NCBI GenBank assembly: GCA_905202605.1
Contig: CAJKSU010000007.1
Span: 1 to 32,492 of the forward strand
DNA from: an uncultured Eubacteriales bacterium
GTDB taxonomy: Bacteria; Bacillota; Clostridia; Oscillospirales; Oscillospiraceae
Length of the DNA: 32,492 nucleotides
Direction: 5' to 3'
Below are positions 24,045 through 32,492 of the stretch, piece after piece. Positions within the stretch are counted from its first letter, which is position 1. Each line of letters begins with the position of its first letter. The translations under genes were made by a program, and so were the position numbers. The notes beneath the pieces are model-generated. The model did not search any database and had not been told where the DNA came from. It saw nothing but the letters and a program-made list of their open reading frames with translations.

Positions 24045-25060
24045 TACAATACCTCCTCAATGGCCTTCTGCGCCTTCTCTACCATGTCCTCCCAGCCCAT
24101 GGACTCGGCAAGACGGTTTAATTTCTCTCTGGTGAGGATATTCTCAGCGGTAATGGGATCAATGCCCCGTGCCGCAAAGAAGAACAGGGTGTCCTCGTCC
24201 AGCTCGCCAATGGTCGCGCCATGGTCGCCCTGCACATCCTCCTCGGCGCAGAGGATCAGCGGAATGGTCTTGTTGACAATATCCTCGCCCAGCAGCAGCA
24301 CATTCTCCTGCTCCGCGCCCACAGAGCCTTTGCAGCCCTTCTTGAAGTCAATGGTGCCTCGGAAGGTCTTCTGGGCGCTGTCCTTTAAGGTGCCGTCCGC
24401 CCGGAGGTTGCAGGTGGTGTTCTTCCCCAGATGGTTGGCGATCAGGTTCACATCCAGCACCTGACTGTTCCTGCCCAGATAGCCCGCCTGATAGGTGAAG
24501 TCCGCATTGTCCCCCGCCAGATCCATCCGGCAGCCGGAATAGATGTCGCCGCTGCCCAGATACAGGTGCAGCACCTCGATTTTGGCGTTCTCGCCCAGAT
24601 TGCCTCCCAAATCATGGAGCAGCGTCCCATTCTCCCCCGGCTCCAGCAGCTCCACCAGCCGCACGGTGGCGTTCTTCCCAAGGTTCAAAAGCAGGCGCAG
24701 CGCCATGGTGTCATTTTCCTGTCCCTTGAGGTGGGTATAGAGGGTCACATGGCTGTTCTCTCCGGCGGTGACGTTCAGAACCGCCCCCTGATTGCCGAAG
24801 GTATTCCACTGAGTCAGCGCCTCGACCGTCTCGCCTGCGTCTGCGCCGATGGCATAGACCGGCAGTCCCGCAAATACCGCATCGGCGGATTTCCCTGCGC
24901 CGGTTTCCACCGCCAGTGCGGCAGACGCGCCTGCGGCACGGTCTGTATCAAAGGTCAGCTCTGCTCCGGAAAGCGCAGGCAGGGTGACCGGAATATCATT
25001 GATGTCCATCCGGTTCCATGTGATGGCCGGGAGCCGGTTGATGCGTATCGTATCCGTCAT
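24044..25060 (-). CDS. sufD: Fe-S cluster assembly protein SufD
   Basis: Scaffold partner of SufB in the SufBCD complex. The 338-residue protein has a C-terminal beta-helix (about 90-300) with repeated short strands (NLGKNATV, NLGENAKIEV, YLGRNSQVLDV) and a C-terminal helical end containing GATIGELDEDTLFFFAARGI, the SufB/SufD family signature. I chose the ATG at 25060 (MTDTIRIN), nine bases after GGAAAGGAG; the ATG at 25087 would put that ribosome site inside the gene. Next to sufB and sufS. Confidence 0.93.
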   Translation of the reverse strand: MTDTIRINRLPAITWNRMDINDIPVTLPALSGAELTFDTDRAAGASAALAVETGAGKSADAVFAGLPVYAIGADAGETVEALTQWNTFGNQGAVLNVTAGENSHVTLYTHLKGQENDTMALRLLLNLGKNATVRLVELLEPGENGTLLHDLGGNLGENAKIEVLHLYLGSGDIYSGCRMDLAGDNADFTYQAGYLGRNSQVLDVNLIANHLGKNTTCNLRADGTLKDSAQKTFRGTIDFKKGCKGSVGAEQENVLLLGEDIVNKTIPLILCAEEDVQGDHGATIGELDEDTLFFFAARGIDPITAENILTREKLNRLAESMGWEDMVEKAQKAIEEVL

Positions 25061-25083
25061 AGTTGGGTTCTCCTTTCCGTCCA

Positions 25084-26490
25084 TCATCCGATGCTGCCCT
25101 TCATTTCCAGCCGAATGAGATTGTTCATCTCAATGGCGTATTCCAGCGGCAGCTCCTTGGACACGTTGTCCGCAAAGCCGCTGACAATCAGTGCCTTGGC
25201 CTCGTCCTCGCTGAGACCACGGCTCATAAGGTAGAAGATCGCCTCATCGGAAATCTTGCCGATCCGTGCCTCATGCCCCACGTTTGCGTCACGGGTGCGG
25301 ATATCCATGGCCGGGATCGTATCGCTGCGGCTCTCATCGTCCACCATCAGACTCTGGCAGGATACCGCCGACTTGCTGCCCTTGGCAGTGGGCAGGATGG
25401 TCACGGAGCTGCGGAAGGTGCTGATGCCGCCGGACTTGGAGATGGAACGGGCGTTCATATAGGAGCTGGTGTTGGGCGCCTTATGCACCACTCTGGCGCC
25501 GGTGTCAAGGTTCTGGGTTGCACCCGCAAAGGTGATGCCGGTGTACTCCATCCGTGCGCCCTCGCCATTGAGAATGCTGGTGGGATAGAGATAGCTCACA
25601 TGGGAGCCGAAGGAGCCGGACACCCATTCGATCCGTCCGCCCTCCTCCACCAGCGCCCGCTTGGTGTTGAGGTTATACATATTCTTTGACCAGTTCTCAA
25701 TGGTGGAATACCGGAGCCGGGCGTTCTTGCCCACATACAGCTCTACACAGCCCGCATGGAGATTGGCAACATTATACTTCGGAGCGGAGCAGCCCTCAAT
25801 AAAGTGGAGATCTGCGCCCTCGTCTACGATAATCAGCGTATGCTCAAACTGGCCTGCGCCGGGGGCATTCAGCCGGAAATAGGACTGGAGGGGAATCTCC
25901 ACCTTTACGCCCTTGGGAACATATACAAAGGAGCCGCCGGACCAGACCGCTCCGTGAAGCGCCGCAAACTTGTGATCCGTGGGCTTTACCAGCTTCATAA
26001 AGTGCTTCCGCACCATCTCGGCATAGGGGCCGGTGAGGGCGCTTTCCATATCGGTATAGACCACGCCCTGTGCAGCAACCTCGGCCTTTACATTGTGATA
26101 GACCAGCTCGGAATCGTACTGTGCGCCCACGCCAGCCAGAGACTTCTGCTCCGCCTGAGGAATGCCCAGCCGCTCAAAGGTGTCCTTAATATCCTGAGGA
26201 ACCTCCGACCACTTGGCCTTCATGTTGGTGTTGGGGCGGACATAGGTGACGATGTGATCCATGTCCAGCCCGTCGATGGCGGGCCCCCAGTTGGGCATTT
26301 TTGTTTCATTATAGATCTGGAGGGACTGGAGCCGGAATTGCTCCATCCATGCAGGATCGTGCTTTTCCTTGGACAGCTGCTCTACAATCTTGGGCGTCAG
26401 GCCGGCGTCCAGACGGTAGGCGTCCTTTTCGTCGTCCTTGATGTCGTATACGCTTCTGTCGATGTCATCTACATAGGTTTTCTCTTCCAT
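25084..26490 (-). CDS. sufB: Fe-S cluster assembly protein SufB
   Basis: Main scaffold on which the SufBCD complex builds Fe-S clusters. The 468-residue protein has the usual length and blocks: MEEKTYVDDIDRSVYDIKDD at the start, VWSGGSFVYVPKGVKVE, HFIEGCSAPKYN, ENWSKNMYNLNTKRALVEEGG and HEARIGKISDEAIFYLMSRGL at the end. I prefer the ATG at 26490, ten bases after GGAGG. The ATG at 26499 gives a tidy ATGA overlap with sufC but leaves only one base after the ribosome site. Confidence 0.96.
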   Translation of the reverse strand: MEEKTYVDDIDRSVYDIKDDEKDAYRLDAGLTPKIVEQLSKEKHDPAWMEQFRLQSLQIYNETKMPNWGPAIDGLDMDHIVTYVRPNTNMKAKWSEVPQDIKDTFERLGIPQAEQKSLAGVGAQYDSELVYHNVKAEVAAQGVVYTDMESALTGPYAEMVRKHFMKLVKPTDHKFAALHGAVWSGGSFVYVPKGVKVEIPLQSYFRLNAPGAGQFEHTLIIVDEGADLHFIEGCSAPKYNVANLHAGCVELYVGKNARLRYSTIENWSKNMYNLNTKRALVEEGGRIEWVSGSFGSHVSYLYPTSILNGEGARMEYTGITFAGATQNLDTGARVVHKAPNTSSYMNARSISKSGGISTFRSSVTILPTAKGSKSAVSCQSLMVDDESRSDTIPAMDIRTRDANVGHEARIGKISDEAIFYLMSRGLSEDEAKALIVSGFADNVSKELPLEYAIEMNNLIRLEMKGSIG

Positions 26491-26495
26491 GGAGC

Positions 26496-27251
26496 TCATC
26501 CCTCCTGCCTCTCATATTCGGAGAAGCCCTCTGCGTTGATCTTGTCCACCAGAGAGGCATCGCCGTGCTCTACCAGCGTGCCGCCGTACATGACATGGGT
26601 CTTGTCCACATGGATCCGCTCCAGCAGCCGGGTGGAATGGGTGATAATGAGCAGACTGCCGCCGTGCTGCTTCTGGTACTGGGCAATGCCGTCGGAGACA
26701 ATCCGCACTGCATCCACATCCAGACCGGAATCCGTCTCATCCAGAATGGCAAGGTCGGGCTTGAGCATCAGAAGCTGGAGCATCTCCGCCTTCTTCTTCT
26801 CGCCGCCGGAGAAGCCCACGTTCAGGTCACGCTCGGCATAGCTGTCGTCCATCTGGAGAACCTCCATGGCCTTTTTCAGCTCCTTCTTGAAGCTCCACAG
26901 GCTCACACGCTTGCCGGTGCGCTGCTCCAGCGCAGAACGGATAAAGGCGCTGACGGTAATGCCGGGGATTTCAATGGGGCTTTGGAAGGACAGGAACAGG
27001 CCGTCTCTGGCACGCACATCCGGTGCGGCATGGGTGATGTCCTCGCCCTTGAAGAGGATAGCACCCTCAGTGACCTCGTAGCGGGGGTTGCCTGCCAACG
27101 TATAGCCCAAGGTGGATTTTCCGGTGCCGTTGGGACCCATGAGCACGTGCGTCTCCCCTTTTCCGATTTCCAAACAGACATTGTGTAAAATCTCCTTGTC
27201 CTCTACCCGAACGGAGACGTTTTGAACCTGCATAAGCGTTTTATTTTCCAT
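26496..27251 (-). CDS. sufC: Fe-S cluster assembly ATPase SufC
   Basis: ABC-type ATPase of the SufBCD complex. 251 residues. Walker A GPNGTGKST is at 39-47, signature FSGGEKKKAEM near 149-159 (the GGEKK form is specific to SufC), Walker B DLAILDETDSGLD near 168-180, and switch His in ITHSTRLL near 205. It overlaps the end of the Rrf2 gene by 11 bases, so regulator and machinery share one message. Confidence 0.97.
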   Translation of the reverse strand: MENKTLMQVQNVSVRVEDKEILHNVCLEIGKGETHVLMGPNGTGKSTLGYTLAGNPRYEVTEGAILFKGEDITHAAPDVRARDGLFLSFQSPIEIPGITVSAFIRSALEQRTGKRVSLWSFKKELKKAMEVLQMDDSYAERDLNVGFSGGEKKKAEMLQLLMLKPDLAILDETDSGLDVDAVRIVSDGIAQYQKQHGGSLLIITHSTRLLERIHVDKTHVMYGGTLVEHGDASLVDKINAEGFSEYERQEG

Positions 27252-27684
27252 GGTGATCCGTTTCCTTTCTATTCATTCTGGTGCGCTCCAGCAGCTGCTG
27301 GAGCGTGATGCCGTCGAGATAGTCGTCAATGGCATTTTGCAGTCCCGCCCACAGGGAGCAGGCCATGCAGGCGTCCTGCCGGGCGCATTCGGATGGATTT
27401 TCCTCCACGCAGGCCACCGGCGCAAGGGAGCCTTCGGTACACCGGAGGATCTCCCCTACGGTATATTCGTCGCCGGAGCGCAGCAGCCGATAGCCGCCGC
27501 CCCGACCGCTGGAGGCCTCCGCCAGTCCTCCGCGCACCAGAGTTTTTGTGATACTTTCGAGATATTTCAGGGAAATGTTCTGCCTTGCGGCAATCTCCTT
27601 CAGCGGCACATAGCCGCCGGATTGATGTGCCAGCAGGTCACACATGACCTGAAGTGCATATCTTCCGCGAGTCGATATGAGCAT
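27241..27684 (-). CDS. Rrf2/IscR-type transcriptional regulator
   Basis: 147-residue winged-helix repressor of the Rrf2 family. The N-terminal MLISTRGRYALQVMCDLLAH and the recognition helix NISLKYLESITKTLVRGGLAEASSGRGGGYRL (36-67) are typical. Four Cys residues (92, 100, 106, 109) in the C-terminal part suit a bound Fe-S cluster, as in IscR (three Cys plus another ligand). Lying at the head of the suf operon, it probably senses Fe-S status and represses its own operon. GGGAGGG precedes the ATG at 27684 by six bases. Confidence 0.92.
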   Translation of the reverse strand: MLISTRGRYALQVMCDLLAHQSGGYVPLKEIAARQNISLKYLESITKTLVRGGLAEASSGRGGGYRLLRSGDEYTVGEILRCTEGSLAPVACVEENPSECARQDACMACSLWAGLQNAIDDYLDGITLQQLLERTRMNRKETDHHGK

Positions 27685-27705
27685 ATGGTTCCCTCCCCGC
27701 TGGAA

Positions 27706-27740
27706 ATGATAACACCTATTTCCCTAGTATGTCAATAGGT
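27706..27740 (-). promoter_or_regulatory. Promoter and overlapping operator of the rrf2-suf operon
   Basis: On the minus strand: TTGACA (27735-27730), an 18-base spacer and TATCAT (27711-27706). An inverted repeat ACCTATT (27714-27720) / AATAGGT (27734-27740), 13 bases apart, covers the spacer and overlaps the -35. A second imperfect repeat CCTA...TAGG shares its centre. A repressor bound here would shut out RNA polymerase; the Rrf2 protein coded next is the natural candidate. Confidence 0.78.
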
Positions 27741-27791
27741 AAATTAAAAAACTTCGGACTTTTCCTGCTTTTCTCCGTTTTCCATAGAAAA

Positions 27792-27819
27792 GCGGCCTGA
27801 CGTTCCCCTGTCAGGCCGC
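27792..27819 (-). terminator. Terminator of the flippase gene
   Basis: Perfect 10-base stem GCGGCCTGAC / GTCAGGCCGC (27792-27801 and 27810-27819) with an eight-base loop. On the minus strand it is followed by TTTTCT, 12 bases after the stop of the flippase gene. Confidence 0.85.
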
Positions 27820-27830
27820 ATATTTTCCGA

Positions 27831-29360
27831 TCATTCCCCAGCCTTTCGGTGCATCATTCCCCAGAGCCAGCGGAAATCGTCCCGGCTCAGCGCCCCGGTA
27901 ATCAGCAGAAGTCCTCCATAGACAGCAAGATACGCCGCCGCTGCCCCAAGCATCGGGAGCACCGCCGACTCCGGCTCCAGCCATCGGAGCAACAGCCATC
28001 CAGCCGTTCCCGCGGCCGCGGCCTTCGCTGTGGCATAAAACCGTGGAAGATAGCCGGTGACCACCATCAGCCGCCGGAGGGAGAGGAAGAAATTCACCCC
28101 ATGGCTCACGGTAAAGGCACACAGGAAGCCGCCCATGCCATACCGCGGCAGCAGCAGCGCCAGCAGCCCCACATCCAAAAGCGATGTCACGGTATTATAT
28201 CGCACAGAGTGGAGCTGCTGCCCCAGCCCCTTGAGCATGCCGTCTGTAATCGCGTCGGGATAGAGCATCAGCACCAGCAGAGAAAACATGCAGATATACG
28301 CCCCGGCTTCACCGCTTTGAAACAGCAGCGCTCCCAGCTGTTCCCCCAGCCCCAGCCCCAGCCCCGCTGCGGCTCCGGCTAAAAACAGCGTCAGCCGCAG
28401 GCACTTGTCCGCCAGAAAGCGCACCCGCTCCATGCGCCCCTTTGCCTGACACCGGGCCATCTCCGGCACCAGCAGGTCGCTGATGGAATAGAGGATCACG
28501 CTGGGGAAGGTGATGACCGGAAATACCATGCCGCAGACCGTTCCATATTCCGCAATGGCCTTCTCCCCGTCCCTGCCGCCCATTTTCAGTCCCTTTGGCA
28601 CCAGCAGATTTTCCACCGCCCCCAGTCCGCTTCTTAACAAATCGTTGCAGCCCAATGGGATTGTCAGCCGGAGGAGCCGTCTCATCATCGCCCCGCAGCT
28701 GCTTGCAGAAATGCCCTGCACGGTTTTCAGATACCGCCGGAGCAGCAAAAGGAAGCTCAAAAGCGTTGCAACAGACGACCCCAGAAAGATCACCGTGCAG
28801 GGGTCCAGCCCCTCCGGCTCCAGCTGGATTCCTGCCACCACCAGAACAATGGAGCTAAGACGCTCGAAAAATTCCAGTCCAACCAGCTCGGTAATCCGTC
28901 CTGCTGCGGTATAATAGCCCGCCAGCACCGACCAGAGCACCGTAACAGGCAGAAACGCCGCAAAGATTCTTAGCGGAAGCGCCGCCTGCATGTCCTCGAT
29001 CCACCCCTCCGCAATGGCTCCGGACAGGCACCAGAGGAGCAGCCCCACCACGCTGCTGAGTACTCCCCCATAGACGGCGCAGCAGCGCACCGCCGCCCGC
29101 ACCCCCTCCGGATGGTCACGCCCGGCCTCCTGCGCCGCCAGATATGTCACAGCGATCCGCACTCCGCCGGAGGCCAGAATCGCCGCAAAGCCCCCCACGG
29201 TCATAATGAGCTGCATCCGTCCCAACCCCGCCGCGCCCATCACTCCGGATATGTACACCTGAAACGCCAGCTGCACCAGCCGCAGGCCAATGCTCCCTGC
29301 GGTCAGCAGCATCGCCCCATAGAACATGGAATTGCGCTGCCCCGGCATTCGCTCCCCCAT
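27831..29360 (-). CDS. SpoVB/MurJ-like oligosaccharide flippase (MOP superfamily)
   Basis: Integral membrane protein of about 509 residues with roughly 12-14 hydrophobic segments. The first, MFYGAMLLTAGSIGLRLVQLAFQVYIS, and the following GAAGLGRMQLIMTVGGFAAILASGGVRIAVTYLAAQE match the polysaccharide biosynthesis/SpoVB pattern. Family members move lipid-linked oligosaccharides across the membrane; SpoVB acts in spore cortex synthesis. Whether this one is the sporulation paralog cannot be told from sequence. I chose the ATG at 29360 with GGGGGTG upstream (29348 is a second possibility); the longer frame to 29489 overlaps the promoter of the divergent gene. No clear promoter was seen for it. Confidence 0.82.
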   Translation of the reverse strand: MGERMPGQRNSMFYGAMLLTAGSIGLRLVQLAFQVYISGVMGAAGLGRMQLIMTVGGFAAILASGGVRIAVTYLAAQEAGRDHPEGVRAAVRCCAVYGGVLSSVVGLLLWCLSGAIAEGWIEDMQAALPLRIFAAFLPVTVLWSVLAGYYTAAGRITELVGLEFFERLSSIVLVVAGIQLEPEGLDPCTVIFLGSSVATLLSFLLLLRRYLKTVQGISASSCGAMMRRLLRLTIPLGCNDLLRSGLGAVENLLVPKGLKMGGRDGEKAIAEYGTVCGMVFPVITFPSVILYSISDLLVPEMARCQAKGRMERVRFLADKCLRLTLFLAGAAAGLGLGLGEQLGALLFQSGEAGAYICMFSLLVLMLYPDAITDGMLKGLGQQLHSVRYNTVTSLLDVGLLALLLPRYGMGGFLCAFTVSHGVNFFLSLRRLMVVTGYLPRFYATAKAAAAGTAGWLLLRWLEPESAVLPMLGAAAAYLAVYGGLLLITGALSRDDFRWLWGMMHRKAGE

Positions 29361-29423
29361 ATCGTTCACCCCCAAACAGCTTATTCCCCGCAGGAGTCTT
29401 CTATGTGAATCTAACCGTATCCA

Positions 29424-29452
29424 TTGATTTTTCCAGCGTTTTCTGGTATAAA
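29424..29452 (+). promoter_or_regulatory. Sigma-A promoter of udk
   Basis: TTGATT (29424-29429), 17-base spacer, TATAAA (29447-29452). It lies after the in-frame ATG at 29405, so translation must start at 29495. Confidence 0.8.
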
Positions 29453-29494
29453 CGATGTAATACAGTGCCGAATTGGCAGGAAGGAGCAAGCATT

Positions 29495-30105
29495 ATGGGA
29501 AAGGTCTATGTGGTCGGAGTGGCCGGAGGCAGCGCATCCGGAAAGACCACCATTGTGGAGCAAGTTCAGAAGTATTTCGGAGATCAGATCGAGGTCATCG
29601 GTCATGACAGCTACTATCTCCCCCATAACAGCATGAGCTACGAGGAGCGCACTCGCCTGAACTACGACCACCCCAGCTCCTTTGATACCCAGCGGCTCTA
29701 TGAGGACGTTGTAAAGCTCAAAAACGGCGAAACCATCCAACGCCCGGTGTACGACTACACCATCCACAACCGCAGTCTGGAAACTGTCACCGTGACCCCA
29801 AAGCCCATCATCCTGCTGGAGGGCATTCTGGTGCTGGAAAACGAGGCGCTGCGGAATCTGATGGATCTCAAGGTATTTGTGGACACCGACGCCGACGAGC
29901 GCATTATGCGCCGGATCTCCAGAGATACGCTGGAGCGTGGGCGGAGCATTGAATCGGTGATTACCCAGTACCGGGATACGGTGAAGCCCATGCATGATAA
30001 AATGTGGAGCCAACCAAGTATACCGCCGATATCATCATTCCTTGGGGCGGGGAGAATACCGTGGGGATCGATATGCTGATCGAGTATTTAAAGACAAAGC
30101 TGTAA
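29495..30105 (+). CDS. udk: Uridine kinase with an apparent C-terminal frameshift
   Basis: Phosphorylates uridine and cytidine in pyrimidine salvage. Walker A GGSASGKTT is at 11-19, and HDSYY, LNYDHPSSFD, PVYDYTIHNR and LLEGILVLE follow as in the family. After KPMHDK (codon 169, 29999-30001) the frame ends early with an unrelated tail (stop at 30079). From 30004 the next frame reads VEPTKYTADIIIPWGGENT and on to a stop at 30105, the normal uridine kinase end. One base is therefore missing near 30002-30003; restoring it gives about 203 residues, the usual length. It could be a sequencing error or a real mutation. AGGAAGGAG precedes the ATG. Confidence 0.9.
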
Positions 30106-30109
30106 ACCA

Positions 30110-30146
30110 AAAAACAGAGTGCGGCAATCTGTCGCACTCTGTTTTT
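30110..30146. terminator. Bidirectional terminator between udk and the metallopeptidase gene
   Basis: AAAAACAGAGTGCG (30110-30123) pairs with CGCACTCTGTTTTT (30133-30146), loop of nine bases, T tract on either strand. It serves two convergent genes. Confidence 0.93.
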
Positions 30147-30159
30147 CTCATATCATCCA

Positions 30160-32492
30160 TCAGCTGATCGAAACCCTGTTCCGGCAGCTATTAGCCTGCG
30201 CATTTTCCAGCAGCAGGTCCGTCAGCTCCTGTGCCAGCCCGGCAAAGTCGCCTGTGACATTGACGGCAAACTCCTCGGTGCTGGAAACAAAATTGGAAAT
30301 GTCAAACCAGAGAACCCACTGACCGGTTGCAGGCGGCTGCTCCGTACTCATAATGAATACAGCAGTTCCATTCTCGACGCAATACTGCACCGACGAATAG
30401 AAATCCTGCATTTCCGACGAGGTTCCGCTGGGAAGCACCACCATCAGAACGCCCACCGAATCCATATCGCCGGAAGCAACCGCAAGACTCAGCCAATCCT
30501 TGATAGCAGATACCTCTGATTTGTCCACATTCTGTACCTTAAACTTTTCCCCGGTCAGCGCCGTCTCAAAGCCGTCCATCATACCTTGGATCGATTCACC
30601 CATGGAGGCGGGGCCGATCACCACCGCATCGGTGTTCTTATTCCACTGGAAGCCGGAAGAGGAAGACGTGGGCGTTCCGCCGATGGTGCCGGAGTTGCCG
30701 CCGGAAGTGCCGCTGTTTCCGGAGCTGCCGGTCTTGCCGGAGCTGCCGGAATTGCTGTTTCCGGAGCCTACGGTATACACGGGATCGGTGACTACATTAA
30801 AGTTCTGATCCAGACCGATGTACACAAGACCCTGATCCGCATCGGAGGGAACGGTATAGCTGCCGTTCTGGGTCGCCACTACGATCCGTCCGCCGCCCTC
30901 GATGTCGGCGGGAACTGCGTTGGAATAGAGCATCAGAAGATGCGCCTGATCCGCCACATCGGACAGACCGGCAAAGTCCATATCCAGCGTCTTTACATAG
31001 TAGTCCAGCGTCAGCTTGCTCATCCACTGATCCGCATCGGTATCAAAGCGGCCGCTGAGTGCGCTGGGGTAGGAGTATTTGCTGTCAATGTCCTTCTTCA
31101 CCGAAGAGGGTACCGCGTTCATCAGTGCCTCCGCCTCGGTGACGTCGGCGCTGTAGCTGTCACGCCAGTAGGCATGCACCTTGGAGAACACGTCGTTCCC
31201 CGCCAGATCATTGAGGTACTTGGAGTAGAGATACACCGCGCCGTAGGCGCCGATGGTAGAATCATGGTCGGTATCGAAGTTATACAGGCTCTGCCCCTCC
31301 CGGAAGCTGTCGCTGAGATAGAACACATCGTTATAGTTGTTCTCCTCCTTCCGCCCCGGATAGATCAGCTCCTCGGCGTAGGCGGACATGGACTCGTTGA
31401 GCCATGTTTCCATCCACGGCGCATCTGCGTAATACATCGCGTCCGTGGCGCAGATCAGGTGCTGGAACTCATGGGACAGCGTGGCCTGCACGAACTCCAT
31501 ATCCTCGCTGAGCATATCGGAGTTGATATTGATGATAGCGTGATCGGTATTAAAGCCCTTGAGCTGTGCCTGCACATCCGGGCATTCGCTGCTGGAGAAG
31601 ATGTCAAAGTTGCAGAAAAATCCGCCAATGCCCTCCTGCATGGGGTAAAAGAGCATATTGACCTTGCCGCCGTTGTCGGTGAAGCGTGCTTTGCCGAATG
31701 CGTCCACGTCCTGCTGATAGATCTTGGAATCGAACTGCTCAGCAAGGCTTTTTGCGTCCTTCTCGCTGATGGAGTTGTTCATGCTCCAGATATAGCAATG
31801 CTCACCGGCGTAGATGCACTGGAAGGTATCCTTTTCACGTGCAGTCACGTTTTTGTTCATATGGTAAAACTCGTGGGTATCGCCCACCTTATAGCTGGGG
31901 TCCTTGCCGCCGGCACGAACACCGCTGCGATCCACATCGCTGTCATCCAAGTCCGCATTGATCTGCGCCTGAGAAATCATTTCCGGCATATCATTGGTTT
32001 CCAGTCCGCCGGCACGGTTCATACCCGTGACGATCTGACCGCTGAGATCACCGGTGGTCAGGGACTTGGACAGCACGTTGCCGCTGTCATCGCTCTCATG
32101 GTAGATGTAGCGGTTGTAGATCATCACGTAATCCACGTTATTGAGGGTGGTGCCGGAGGAGGATGCGCTGCCGGAGGTACCGGTAGAAGCCCGGCTGAGC
32201 TGCGCTTCCTCGCTGGAATCCATCTCCTCAATGTCAGAAAGCTTGCTCTCCCGGATACATAAACCGTTTCATTGACGGTAATATCATCCAGCGCCACATA
32301 GATATTGGCATCGCTTTCATTTCGTATTTCTGCCTGATAAGCGGACTGCCCCGTGGTATAGTCGATGGAAGTATAGAGGGACACCGATACGCCGTTTTCC
32401 TGATGGCACAGTGTGCCGTCTCCATCCCCCTGGCGCTGCACACATTCGTCGTCCTCTTCCGGCTCCTGCGCCCGCGCCGCCGGAAGCAGCTC
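30160..32492 (-). CDS. Secreted HExxH zinc metallopeptidase (M30-like), partial and frameshifted
   Basis: The main frame (30160-32223, 687 residues from its first Met) contains the zinc site H251-E-F-Q-H255 in ATLSHEFQHLI. Glu277 in WLNESMSAYAEE is the likely third ligand, a gluzincin arrangement like hyicolysin (M30). A Gly/Ser/Thr linker (about 495-535) leads to a C-terminal domain I do not recognise. The true start is outside the window: upstream of about 32256 the reading continues in another frame (NESDANIYVALDDITVNETVYV and back to the edge, 32492). The main frame itself meets a stop just upstream, and its first ATG has no spaced ribosome site. A one-base deletion near 32250-32258 explains both. 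Low-complexity acidic N-terminus suggests an exported protein. Confidence 0.8.

Noticed and set aside
1..32492. CRISPR array, prophage, toxin-antitoxin or defence island
   Set aside because: No regularly spaced direct repeats, no phage structural genes, no restriction, nuclease or abortive-infection gene sets were found on reading the window.

Overview
The window is ordinary-looking bacterial chromosome from a Gram-positive, GC-rich member of the Clostridia. I infer an Oscillospiraceae/Ruminococcaceae-type gut Firmicute. Reasons: strong consensus Shine-Dalgarno sites (GGAGG) and sigma-A promoters with 17-base spacers, a SpoVB-like flippase, an ECF transporter core of Firmicute type, a SUF operon with SufU instead of an ISC system, and a Firmicute-type L10 leader. 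Genes are dense, with no prophage, CRISPR array, tRNA or rRNA.

Layout. Positions 1-7859 (minus strand) form one tight operon: class A penicillin-binding protein, SAM-dependent RNA methyltransferase, ecfA1-ecfA2-ecfT, truA and a DUF5711 membrane protein. Positions 8327-10539 (plus) hold a small DUF1292 protein, a probable 6S RNA and a membrane-anchored PpiC-type peptidyl-prolyl isomerase. Positions 10611-12113 carry tcdA and two half-size TauE/SafE transporters, facing ruvX. Positions 12641-16249 are the translation/transcription cluster rpmG-secE-nusG-rplK-rplA-rplJ-rplL, with an L1-binding site that imitates 23S rRNA and an L10 leader with an attenuator. It closes with a strong terminator, and rpoBC does not follow. 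Positions 16341-19837 are a MoxR-DUF58-membrane protein trio. A 160-bp palindromic MITE sits exactly at the stop codon of the last of these genes. Positions 20083-22134 are an aminotransferase and proC. Positions 22399-27740 (minus) are an Rrf2 regulator plus sufCBDSU under one promoter that overlaps an inverted-repeat operator. Positions 27831-29360 (minus) are a SpoVB/MurJ-like flippase, divergent from uridine kinase (29495-30105). The right edge holds a secreted HExxH metallopeptidase whose start lies outside the window.

The most unusual observations are the MITE with its 4-bp target duplication, the 6S RNA candidate, the rRNA mimicry at the L1 site, a hairpin that hides the start of a transporter gene, and two apparent one-base frameshifts (udk and the metallopeptidase) within 2.3 kb of each other at the right end. 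The frameshifts may be assembly errors. I did not find a convincing new multi-gene system; nearly all genes are recognisable housekeeping families.
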